Source: Girardinichthys multiradiatus (Eukaryota; Chordata; Actinopteri; Cyprinodontiformes; Goodeidae). Taken from it: a stretch of DNA of 64,000 bases. Every line of letters begins with the position of its first letter. The first letter of the stretch is position 1. The notes below the pieces were generated by a model. The model had not been told where the DNA came from, did not search any database, and saw nothing but the letters and a program-made list of their open reading frames with translations. The DNA lies in the NCBI RefSeq assembly GCF_021462225.1, contig NC_061813.1, positions 25,072,442-25,136,441 on the forward strand, given 5' to 3'. The position numbers were made by a program, and so were the translations under genes. Shown here in pieces: positions 45,223 to 58,300 of the stretch.

Positions 45223-48200
45223 GTAAGGAAATGATCTGTTGTCAGATTTAAGGATAAAACAAGTAAATGGCACAAGTTTCATTTCATTAACAGATCACTT
45301 TGAACACACAACGTAACTGTGGTCTTTTATTTAATTATACAAAATGAAAGCACAACACACAGTAGTTCACTTGCCTGATAGACTGGTTTGGTATCAAGTG
45401 TACAAGCAATGAATGGCTGTTTTGATGTGTTGTCCTGGAGTTGTTACTTGTTTGTTTGCGGTTTTTTCCTATTGTTTTGCGAGCGGGAATTATATACTGT
45501 AAAGAAGGCAGTAGTTTGATTTGCAATGTTATTACATATTTAGGCTTGACCAGAAAAAAACAAAAAACTTTCTTTAACACTATAAGAATATTGCTGGTGG
45601 GAATGGAAAGGTTTCTATATTGTCAGGGCTTTACTAGAGGAATGCTGCTGGAGTTACTACTTGTCCCTCTTGGTTACATGTTCAAGATTTCTTCTTTCTT
45701 CTTTAAATGTGCTTATTCTTAGTTGCAAGAAGCTGTAATAATTTCTCTGTCTGTTGTTTTCTGCAGTTGGACGCATTGTGTTCCAGCTTTTCTCAGATGT
45801 TTGTCCCAAGACAAGCAAAAACTTTCTTTGCTTGTGCACTGGTGAGTTATCTTCACTCAGTGGTGTTATCCACTATTACTGAATCTAGAAAACATTTAAG
45901 ACAGTTTGTATTTAGGTCATTTTTGGCTCTGTGTTGGCATCAGCCATCTTCTATGGTGTAGTTTGTTGGAGCAGCAGCTTAACAGCTGTGAGGAAGCGCT
46001 TAGATCAGATCCTTCCTCCCAGCAGCTGTTAGTTTATAAGCATCACTGCTCCCAGCAAACTCAATAAGTGTTTACATCCTTGCTGGTTTTGTACAGTTTT
46101 TCCATTTTTTGTAAATAGTCAGTTGTTTTTTTATGTGCAAATAAACATGCAAATTTTGAAATCACCCTACTCAGTTGTACATTTATTTTAATCTATGTTA
46201 TTTTTATCACCTGTACAGTATTTTTCTTGTGTTGCAAATCTGCCCTTACTGTACAGTCTTATTTTCATTTCTTATTGTTATGTTTTTATCTTTGTGTGTA
46301 TTGCATTAGTCCAGTGAGGTATTTTTATAAATTATTTCTCCTATCCAGCATCGACTTTTAACATGTCTGACCAATGGTATCAAGTTATTTAAAACACAGT
46401 AGCCTTATCCCACTTAGCCTGGCCTGCCGTTTCTGAACTACACACAGGATTTGGTACACAGAAGCATTTTCTACAGTTGCAGAGTCTGGTCTGATTAAGT
46501 TTGTATTTCAATGAGAATTTTCCTTAATCTTTATGCTATTTCAGGTGAAAAGGGAACCGGGAAAGTCACTGGGAAAAAACTGTGTTACAAAGGCTCCACA
46601 TTTCACAGAGTTGTGAAAAACTTCATGGTTCAGGGAGGCGACTTCACAGAAGGTAACAAAATAAAAACCCTTGCTGGTTTGAACGTTTTAAGTGACTGAA
46701 TGATGTTGGATTTGTGTCTAGGTATAGAATATGTTTACACAATTTAGGTTAGATTGACATCTAAGGATAAATATCTACAAATTAAAGGCCACCCAAAGGG
46801 GAAAACGTTTTTGAAAAAGGGATACAAAGAGTTTTTCATTAAGGCACCTGAACCTAACGGATGCACAACAGCTTTGCTGATTATGGTGGACATCCAGGAG
46901 ATCTGCTGCTTCCTTAAAATGGCAGCAATGACAACAACAGTGTTTGACAAGCAAGCGATGACCACTAGGTGCTTTGTTATTGCTTGGATTATGGATAATT
47001 TTTGCTATGCTGTTTTCAAACACTGTTACGATATTTTGATATAAAAATAATTTTTAAAAGTTCGATTATTTTCTTTATGGCTACAGGAAATGGAAGAGGA
47101 GGAGAATCTATATATGGCGGCTACTTTGAAGGTAGTTCAATATTGATTTCATCTAATAATAATGATAATAAATGTGTATCTAAGTACTACGATGCTGTAC
47201 TGTATGAGCAAAGTTTTGCATGTTCTTTCTAGCTGAATCAGTAATTTCTTGTGAATTTAATCAAAACAGCATGGGAAGTAGCCATTCTCGTTACTGAATG
47301 CTACAATCCTCCTGCCTAAAACTATCAACATATTCTCTTATTTATAGAGTGGTCTTTTGCAAAATGAGAAGGTAAGAAATGTGCACAGTCCAGTAACACC
47401 ATGCCAACATAGTCCTCACAACAAGGTTTTTACTTCCATAAGTTTACACATGTCCTGACAGATTTCCTCTTTGTCTTCAACGTGTTTGCCTTTAACCTGC
47501 ATTTCTATTGTCTTTAGACCTAATATGATGGATAAAATTGAATTTTTGAGTTTATGACATGTAGGAAACTGACTGGAGGTTTTTTTCCCCCCAACATTAA
47601 GATCATAGTAGGTCAGTGAAAAGGTATGATGTAGACTGTAGAAAGTAGAACCTACATTCATAAACAGATTTATAAGAGCTCCTGAGCTTTGATTGATTTC
47701 CTTTTATTACTTTAGTTGTTCTAAAAAATAAATAATTTAATCTTTTCTGTTTGAATGATGTTTGTCCAAATCATTTAGAAGTTTTTGATTCATTTCCAAT
47801 TATATTACCTCTGACAATTACATATGCTTCCAAGTCTCACAGTCTGGTTTTGTTAAAACACATTTCACAGTTTCTGATAAGTTCCTGACAAGTTCGTGAG
47901 ATTTCCATAGTCTTGAACAGTCTTGTCCATATAAGCTTCACGTTCAACCCCCCTCCATGTGGAAGAGTTCAGATGATGTTGGATTGACCCAATATGCTTA
48001 AATTTTGAGGTTAGCGTCTAGTGCCTTAATAAAAAAGATGGCTACATTGGTTGGAAGTTAGTGTAAAAATGTAGCCCTATAAACAAAGAAGGAAGGAGAG
48101 TATGACAACAAGAAGACAAACTGTCTGAGAGGGAAATCAATAGTTGGGAACTTATTTTTATAAGACACACCAAGATTTAAAAAAAACCTTTCCGTAGCAG

Positions 48201-49323
48201 AGATTTTTAAGAACTAAAGTTTGCACTTTATATGCAGAGATTATTCAGAATCATGACGAAGACTCTTAATTTGACCATATCTACCAGAAAGCACAAGAGT
48301 TGAGCAGTTTTTTTTTTTTTTATGGGATTTTCCACAACTGTCTCTTTCCATTGACTCTAAATGTAAGCTGAAAAAATGTCAGAATTCGTTTTTGGACGAA
48401 CCTTTGACCTTGCACTGCTTTAGCCATACTCAAGACCTTCTTCAGGCTTGTAATGTTGACGTTTCCGCTGCATGGCACGGCTAAACCGAACTGTGTTTCT
48501 GTGCTACGTTTGTGAAAAGCAAATAAAAACAACACCTAAACTTTATGGACTTCTTCCATGGATTATTTATAAACTAAGCTAACTGTCAAAAGCATATTTT
48601 AAACATAGGATTTAAATGTAAGTTTAAATGTAAAAAAACTAAAAACCTTCCTTTTACATTGAGTGGGAATTTAAAAACTGAATTACCTTTTCTTAAAATT
48701 AGATATAAGATTTTCAGGGCTTATAAACTTCAGTCGTGATTTATAAGCAGTCTAGTGGTGGCAAATGTTTTTATCCTCTGGAGTGTTTTAAGGAGAGCTG
48801 AATGCTTTTTCTGACCTAAACATTTAGATTTTTGCACATATCAGGTTTATTACTTAAGTAAACTGTTGTAATTGACAATGGTATTCTACTGTACATAGTC
48901 ATAAGCTTGCTGTAAATGACTTTCAACCACCAGTTTTAAGCTTCAGAAAGCTACTACACAAAATATTTGGTTTCATGAAGGCGAAACAAAGGGTTATACA
49001 TTAAGGTTCTGATTCTTTTTTATTTCTCCTAAAGTATTTTAGTTCTCATTAGCGGGGAAACACCCTCTGAAACTTTGATTTCCCTTTGTCTGTTCCCGAC
49101 AGATGAGAATTTCATTCTCAAACATGACAGAGCCTTCCTGCTGTCCATGGCCAATCGTGGGAAGAACACCAATGGCTCACAGTTTTTTATGTGAGTAAGA
49201 GTCAATTCAAATAAGGCACAATATTTAACTTTGATTCCAACTGAAGCTCAGTCCTAGTTTTTAATTCCTGACCCTTCCTTTTGTTATGACCCTACTGAGT
49301 AATATTTGTCTATCAGAAGTCCC

Positions 49324-49356
<33 letters not shown>

Positions 49357-52300
49357 CAGTTAGATTTCAAAGTGCAGTGCAACATTGGATTCATTCTTTT
49401 TTTTTTTTTACCTACAAATGTGTTACATTTTTTCTCTTGCCGTTTTTTGTGTAAAATTTACAGAAACTCTAGCATCCTGCTCTTCCAAGGTAATGTGTCT
49501 CAAAGGCTGTGTTTTTTCTCTCTCCTGACTTTCTTTTTCATGTTGTAGTTTGTATTTGCTAACATGTTTCACAGTACACAGCTTATGTTTTTGAAATGCT
49601 TAACAGTTTCATAAATAATTTTAGGCAACTCGTGTTATTTGGACTGAAAGACCCCCTGTATCACAGAAAGACATAATCGTTAGAAGTTTGAGACTTTCCT
49701 TCCACATGTAGATACTTGTGAGACATTAAGGATGAAAGTTTTAATGGATTTAAAAATGTTTTTCTTAATTGATTAGACAATAAAACATTATAAGGTGGCT
49801 TCCTACACTTTTAAGTGATTTTTCAAAATTAAACAGTTTTCAAAACTGTCTTTAAGTCAAATGCAAGATAAACCAAGGGTGGTTTTATACATTAGATGCC
49901 TTTTGGAGACGTTTTCTGTTATGCAGTTGCAGCCTCATGTTGTTTGAGTGATTTCGTTTTTTAAGTTATCAATGTTTTCGTTTTTTTCACATGAACCCGT
50001 CACCGTCATTGATCGATTCGTCATCTGGATTAACCACAAACAGCACAACTAAAATGGCACCGCACCTTGATGGGTGAGAACTTCTTCAGTCATCTCCAAA
50101 TACATTGAAGAACAGGGAGAAACTTACTTTGGGCACCATGACTAGTTTTACATAAAATGTGTCAAAAAATGGCCTTTCAGGCTATATCGTTTCTTGATAT
50201 TCTTTCACATTTTTTGTGTTGTTTTACGTGCACATAACTGCCTTTTCCAGCTGCTGTAACATGGCAAATAATGGTGAAAATAGTAGTTATTTGTAGAATC
50301 TAAAGATTAGGGCTGCAACTAACGATTGTTTTGCTAATCGATTAATCTGTTGGCTATTTTTTGGATTAATCGCTTAATAATTGGATATCAAAAGGTGGTT
50401 AATAGGAGTTTTTTTTTATAGAATTTGAACCAGGTGAAGCTAAAGCTATGCCACTTGAGGAGTTCTGCAAAGAGCATATTTACAGACAAAGAAGTTTTTT
50501 ATTATTATTTTTTTTTTTATCTTAAATGCAAAATTAATATTTTTTGTACAGTGTTTGCCTAATTACAGCTCTGAGTGGGTTTTTCTTTCAGCAAATGGCA
50601 TGTTTTAGAGTCTGTATACTCCAGTTAATGATTATTCGATTACTAAATTACTTGACGATTATTTAAATAATCAATTAATCTGATTAATTGTCTCAGCCCG
50701 TTTCATTGATGGAGAAAAGTCTGACGAGTAGTTTTATTTAAAGAGGAACCAAACCCCAAATCATCTTTTTTGCAGATAAATTGTATAAACTGGGCTTTCA
50801 GGATGCAATCTTTATGTTACCTGTGCTATTTTTTTAAGTTTCATGCAAATTTGTTTAATTCTTCAATATTTGTCCTAAAACCATTTTAGTGCTGCCCTCT
50901 TTGGGATGAACGGTGGTTACTGCGGTTGAATTTTCCTATTGGTTCAAACGATACAGCTTGGAACATTTCTACGTCACGATTAATCTGATTAATTGTTTCA
51001 GCCCTACTAAAGATTATTACCCCACACTGGACAATCTCCTGACATTTGGTGCCTAAGAAGAAACTCTGTTTTTTCTTATTTTATTTGTTCTTTTTATCCA
51101 ATACAGAAGGTAATCAATAATGATATACAAACAACAATTTAATAATAAACACTTCCAACTGGACACTTTCAGTGGAACGTTTAATGTTAATAAAACATGA
51201 TTGAATCATCAATAACATTCGATTCTACATTGCATCTGATGGGGCTGGAATAAACATATACAGCTTTCATCAGGGCCAACGTTACTCCACCGTTTAGTCA
51301 CCAACTTACCGTTGAACTTTTTTCGTAATTCCAGACAGAAAACAATATTCAGTCTGGACTTCAGTTGTTTCAGGAACACATTTCTTTTGGTTTTCTGTGC
51401 AGCGTCCATGTTGTCTTCGGTCTTGTCATCTCTGGGTTTGAAGTGATAAAAAAGATCGAGGGACTGAAGACTGATTCAGCTAGCAGACCCTACGCCGATG
51501 TGAGAGTGGTCGACTGTGGACAGCTGATCACAAAATCTGCAAATGATGGTCAGTTCACTCTGTTTTCTAGAAAATCCACAGTCTGCTCACTTACAGGAAT
51601 CAAGTTTTATCTGGCGTTAATGAAATTGCCAGATTAAATTTGTGTTTATTCTCTTGTACTTGGAAAAAAAATCTCAAATACAAAATGGTAAATACAAAAT
51701 GAAGATCAACTTGCATGATGTTAAAATTTTAATTTCAGTGCTTGAGGGCAAGCGGAAAAGGACTTCATCCCTTAACTCCAATGACTCATCCAATTTTTCC
51801 ATGTCTGAAAGTGAATTAGAAGAAAATGTCGAATATCAAAAGCGACTGGCAAAAGGTAAAAAGCCTAAAAAGAAAAGGAAGGAAGGAAAAAAGGTCAAGA
51901 AATCCGATAATGTACCTTCCAAGCAAAGGTATTTTTTTTTAAACTCTCTTCCATGATCAAGATTAATGCTTATGATGTAAAAACTGCCATGCAGATACAT
52001 GTTTGGTTGTGTCTCTACTCTGAAAGTCCTGCAGAAAAAGAAATGGCAGTAGGTGAAAGTAAACCTGAAGAAGAGAAGGAGCAGAGTGGGAAGAGGGAGA
52101 AACCTGTTGTTCGACTGGAGGAAATCCCACCTGTGCCAGAGAATCGCTTCCTGCTGAGACGCGACGTGCCAACGGAGGAGCATAAGACAGAAGCGTTAGT
52201 TATCAAGGAAATCATAGCATACCATATAAATAACAGCGCCCTGCAAAAGTATTCAATCCCCTGGAACTTTTTCATATTTTTTCATGTTACAACCACACAC

Positions 52301-55300
52301 ACTCACACAAAGTGAAGTGGAAGGAAATGACACATTTTGCAAGTTAAAATATAGGAAATACAACATGCACTTTTATTTGGACTTTGACTAGGCCTTTCTG
52401 GCACATGGAAATGCTTTTATCTGAGTTATTCCATTGTGGCTCAGGTTGTATGTTTAGTGTCGTTATATCACAGGAAGATTGACCTCTGCCCCAACTCAAG
52501 TCCCCTAACATGACTTCTTTCAGGATTGCTCTGTAGTTCCATCTATCGACCCATCAACTCTGACCAGCTTCCCCATCTATGCTGGAAAAAAGCATCCCCA
52601 CAGCGTGATGCTGCCACCAACATGCTCCACCTTTCGGAGGGTGTGTTCAGGGTGAAGTGCAGTGTTAGTTTTTCACCACACATATTATTTAGCATGTCAG
52701 GCTAAAATGTTTATTTTTGATTTCATGTGATCAGACCACCTTCATACTGCAAATAGGTCTTCTCATAGGTTTCGGTCTCTGATAAATGCTCTCCTTGCCT
52801 GGCCTATCAGCCATGTTTTGGTGCATGAGATTTTCAAATCTTAGGAATTTGTTTTACAAATAATCAAGGGGTATGAATACTGTTGTATGGCACTGTATGC
52901 ACTGCTTACTGCAGTCATTGAATTAAAAAAATGCTATCGTATCTTTCAGGCTTGAGAAAGAAGAAAACGATCCTTTAGCTGAACAGAAACCAGCTGTGAC
53001 AAAGTCTGGACGGAAGATCAGAGGCAGAGGAACAATTGTATGCTTCTCTCTCAATATCAAAGATTTCCTATTTGTTTTATGTAAACTTATTTATATTCAT
53101 CTTTGTCTTTATGTTGGCTGTGTTGAGAAGTTAAATCGAAGAGAAACAAAATTTTTGGACTTAAATGTAAAGAGTAAATATGCAAAATTAATCAGTTCTG
53201 CTTTTTATTTTCCTTTTTTTTTTAAGCGATATCATACTCCTACAAGATCTAAATCACGCTCTACATCTGTTGAAGAGCGTGGAGGAAGCGAAACTCCACC
53301 ACATTGGAAAGTGGAAACAAAGAGAACCAAAGTTTTCCTACCCTCGAGCCCAGAGAGGTGGAGCAAAGGAGACAAGTAGGAATTATATTCTACTTCCCAC
53401 TTCTTTGCTTGTTCGTCCTTTGTTGCCTTCATAATTCTTTTGCTTTGACAGACTCAAAGACCGTCCCTCAAGCAAGTGGGATAATAGAAGCGCCTCTCCT
53501 CGGCCCCAGTCTGGAGAACGTTCCTCAGACCAGAGCTCTGAGAGGTCAGGCCAGCACCGGCTGCCAAAAAAAGAAAAGAAAAAAGCCAAACACAAGAAGA
53601 AAGTCAAAAAGCGCAAACATGGCAAAAAGAAAAGCTCCAAGAAAAAATTTCAAGAGCACCGCGAGTCAGAGGGTGAAAAGTCAGCATCTTCTTCTAGGAA
53701 GTCCAGATCCCGCACACCGAGCAGGTCTCCCTCAAGTGAGCATCGTTCTTCCAGCAGGAGAAGACGGCAATCCTCCCAGTCTTTCTCCAAATCCTACTCT
53801 AGGTCCTACACATCCAGTCGATCCAGATCCAGAGGAAAATCCAGGTCTTATTCACAGTCAAGAAGCTTCTCTAGATCAAGAAGTCGATCTAGGTCTAGAT
53901 CCAGATCTCAGTCTTATTCTCAGTCCCGGTCAAGATCACGGTCAAGGTACAGATCAAGATCTCGGTCGTTTTCTCAGTCCAGGTCAAGATCAAGGTCTAG
54001 GTATACATCCAGATCCCGATCTTTCTCCTCTAGAAAGAGGAGCTTTTCCAGATCTCCAAGGAAGAGGAAGACGACCAAACCGAAAATTGACTTTATGATG
54101 CCTGTGTCTGGGAAGGTCCAAGATAAGAAGGTTACACCTGTTCCCATCCTACCAGCAGTCCCGGTACCTGAAAGGGTTCCTGTGATCCCGCTGAGTGACA
54201 GTCCTCCTCCTTCCCGCTGGAAACCAGACCAAAAGCCCTGGAAGCCCTCCTACATTCATATTCAAGAAATCAAAACTAAAGCTACGCCCAGTAATCCCTC
54301 TACCACTGGTTCGGCAACGGCAAGCTTCTCAGTAAAAACTCAGACTTCAGTTACACCGAAGTCCATGCCAGAAGACGTTCAAGACAAGACGGCACACAAA
54401 CCTGCACACAGCAGGTCCTCCAGAAGCAAGTCCTTCAGTCGTTCCAGGAGTCGAAGTTCTAGCAGGTCCAGGTCAAGATCAGTCCAGCCGTACAGGAGCA
54501 GGTCGTCATCCTGCAGCAGATCGGACTCTGAAAAGGACCAAAAAGGAAGCAGCAGCAGGAGGAATTTGTTAGATAAGGAATGGAAGGAGTACTACAATTC
54601 CCTCAACAGAATAAAAAATTTAGAGAAGTATATTATGGTTAATAAGAGCCCAGAAGGACTTTTAGGTTCAGAAAGAGAAAAAAGCAGTGAGCATAGCCCT
54701 GAAATTATTGGCTCTTTGGAGAACAAGAGAGAGAAGGACAACTCAGAAGAACCAGAAGCAAAAGGTTTAATTTCACTTCCAGGACAGAGCTTCAACAGTC
54801 GCTCTGAGTGGGACAGCGACAGTGACAAAGTGAGCCAAAGCAACACTGCAACCGAGAAGCAAGCTGTCCAGTCCAGCACAATGCTGTCGACTGGATGGAA
54901 TTCAGATGGAGATTCTGAGAATATAACCAACAGAAGATGCTTCGGTTCTGAAAAAGAGGAAGGAGAAGCGAGTTCTGAATCGGACTATGAAGCTTTGAAA
55001 AAGACAACAAAAGCCGTGAACGAGATAGCATATAAAATTGCTGCTGCCATTGCAGCCGCTTCTTCCTCTTGTCCCTCCGATGATAGTGCTCAAAAGTCTG
55101 CAGAGCAGGAGCGCAAGAAGAGCAAGAAGAAAGCCAAACGGAAGCATAAGCATAAGAGGAAAGGAGAGAGTAAGACCGGTTCTCATCATGGCAAGGACAA
55201 AACTAAAAAGTCCAAGAGAAAACACCAGAAGCTGAGAGAGACTTTCCATTGGCAGCCACCGTTAGAGTTTGACGAGGAGGAAGAGAATGATGAATCTAAA

Positions 55301-58300
55301 AGAGAGAGACGCAGTCCTGACACAGAGGTTACAGAAAGTTTAGGTGAAGACTTGAACACAAAGGACCAAAATTCAACTGATTTGAAAAAGAACCCTGTAA
55401 AAGACGAAGAAAAGATTAAACTTCGATCCAAAGAAAGCAACGTTGAAAACACAAATCACTCTGAACAAGCATCTAACAGGAACAGTGTCAAAGACCAAGA
55501 TTCTTTTGATGATATGGAGATTTGTACTCCAGAGCACACTGTTGACATCATTGAACATCCTGTCACGCCTGATTCCAACACAACCACTAAATTAACCCTA
55601 AGTTCTACCTCAAAGTCATCAGAAGTGGCGAGCACTGATGGTACGTTGTCTCAGAGCAAAACCCTGCCTGATGTCACGTCCTCAACAACTGCTGGTCCGC
55701 AGGATGAAGCACCTCCTGGCAAATCCGTCATAAATTTCAAATGGAAGCCATTAAAACGAATGGCGGCCGTTCCGGAGGTGAACGTCCAGGCTGTTGCGGT
55801 GAAAAGCAAACAAGCTAACGAGAGCATGCAGCACCTCACCATGCAGGGAGTGAAAATGGAGATAAAGAGTAAAAACCGTGTACGACCTGGTTCTCTGTTC
55901 GATGAGGTTCGTAAGACGGTACGACTCAACCAGAGGCCAAGAAACCAGGAGAGTTCGAGTGAAGAAAGGTCCCCGTCTGTGGGGAAGGCCGGAGGTGCGT
56001 CACGCACACGTTCACCAAAGAAGTCCAGCTCCCTGTCAAGAAAGTCTCGGTCTGGTTCGAGCCACCGGTCGCGCTCCGGAGGCTGGTCCCGCTCCTACAG
56101 CAGATCCAGAAGTAGATCTCGAAGCTACAGCTACTCTTCCAGGTAAGAGAAATGTCACACAGTTCTGTTTAAGCTGTCAGTTCATAGCCTCAGGTACAGT
56201 CCTTTTGTTCAAGTTACTTATCTACATCATTGTTCCTGAAGGAGCCGCAGTCGGAGTCGGAGAACCCGTAGACGAGGACGTTCTCGTTCACACAGCAGCA
56301 CATACCGAAGTTACAGCAGGCACAGGTACACCGACTCTGTTACTTATTAATCTATTTACCTTATGTCCTTGAGTTTACTTTAAAGAAATGCAGATTCTTA
56401 GTATGGAGGTCCAAAAGTGCCACGAAAATAAATAAATAAATCATTAAATCATTTCCCGGGCATGATGTGTGTGGTAGAGCTCGCAACCCATGTACTGAGG
56501 CCTTAGTCCATGACGCAGTTGTTCTGGGTTCGAATCTGGTTCCCGGAGACCCCCTCTCTCCACCCTACTTCCTGTCTGCCTAATTTGGAAAAAAACCCTA
56601 ACAAAAATAAAACCACTAGCCTCTTAAATGTGTTGCTAATTAATTAATTAAACTAAATCAATAATTGACTATTTACAAACAGAATTTCTTGAAATACCTT
56701 GATAATTTATTTATTATATAAAGAATGTTAGTAAAAATATTTTGTCCAGTTAATGTTTTTCTGTCAGCCTTACCCATTAGGAGCTATTACTGGTATAGTT
56801 CGTATAATTGGTTTGATTTGCTGTGCAGATTAACTAATCAAAGCAGCTATGTATTTTAAGCTGGAGTTTGAAATATTTTGTGGTGCACCACAGCACAGAT
56901 ACTCATATTAATTGTACACCAAATGTTCTGCCAAATTTGAATGTTTTTTTCATGTTTTTTGAGAAACACGTTGGCGACATTCATTTGTTCCATAATTTGT
57001 AGCTCTGGCCGAGGGAAAATTGGTGTTTAAAAATGTGCCAAAACTACAAATTCCATGATTCATGGAAGCAATACGCTTAGAAATGAGTTCATCACAGGAT
57101 GGTCAGCTTTTCCCTGCAAACATGCCAGAGTTGTGATGCTGAAACTGGCTTTACTCACTGGTTGGGTAATTAAAATTAAAACGTTCTTGTACCATTATTC
57201 CTTACCAACTCTTTTGTCATGACACTTAGATTCACCTAGTTTAAATAAGGCAGGGAGTTAAACTTAATTTCTCAAGGATGTTATTGAAACAGTTTTTCAT
57301 AATTCATGTTTGTCCTAAATATTTTTCAGATTGGTCCTGAAAGGTCTTAAATTGAACCTACTTACAACTGGAGAAACCCTGCTGTACAGATATAATCATG
57401 TTTATATTTCAATCAATGCAGTTCACATTAAAAATGGATGTATTCAATTGTTAACTTGTTTGAATGCATGTATTACTTAAATATATTTATTTAGAATTGA
57501 TTTTATTTATAACAATTATCAAACATTTATTTTGTGATTGATTACGTTTAGGCACTTTTGGCACTCAGTACAGAAACAGTCCTGGTGAAAATAAAAAAAG
57601 ATGCTTTATCATTAATCTTCCCAGGATCATAAATTATCTTTCTCCTAAAGTGTATTTTATAATTTCATGCTTGTTTTCTGTTCCTTCCCTGGCAGTCGGT
57701 CGTACAGTAGAAGTCACTCCAGAAGCCGCTCACATCATCGCCGTAGGAGGTCCAGGTTTGTCACCTTCTTCTGTCTGATTCAGGAAAGGTTCTTGTGTTT
57801 GTGTGAAGTAGCTCTGAACATCAATGCACATTAACAAGGTACTATAAATCACTTGCAAACCATACACCAAAGAGATGTTTTAAACACCCAAAGCGTTGAT
57901 TGTAATTTAAAAAAACAATGAAAAACACTGAATCCCAGAAAGATGTGTTGTATCTCTTTGAAACATTCCTGACATCGTAACGGTCAACTTCCATTTTATA
58001 TTTTTTGCAAAGATTATTTCAGTTAATTAACCTGTAATTACATTAGAGTCGCACAGTGTATCATCATCACCATATAAAAAAAACAGCTTTGATCCAATAT
58101 ATGATTAGCTTTTATATCTGAATAGCGATGCAGTCAGCCTCTTCATGCCAATAAGGAAGCCGACCAGCAATCGAGATGCAAAAACTCACAGAAAGCAATG
58201 GAGACACAATCAAGATAAGAGAGAATCACAGCTGTATATTTTTCCTCATTAGGAGACATATTGTAACAAATACATAAATAAGTCAGCAATAGTGATTCAG

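Noticed and set aside
49345..49360. gtgtgcag before ttagat as a possible NKTR splice acceptor
   Set aside because: It is the end of a microsatellite, and using it would not join the cyclophilin frame; the next real exon is 50044-50073.
53740..54060. Short repeated units (aga tcc / tct cgg) that could look like a tandem repeat or CRISPR-like array
   Set aside because: They are codons of the SRSRS repeats of NKTR; no spacers of constant length, and the organism is a vertebrate.
53304..54098. 264-codon open frame overlapping the NKTR RS exon
   Set aside because: It is a frame shadow: repetitive AGR/TCN codons stay open when shifted, and it crosses a real intron. The true NKTR frame through 53452-56142 matches conserved motifs and joins its neighbours in phase.
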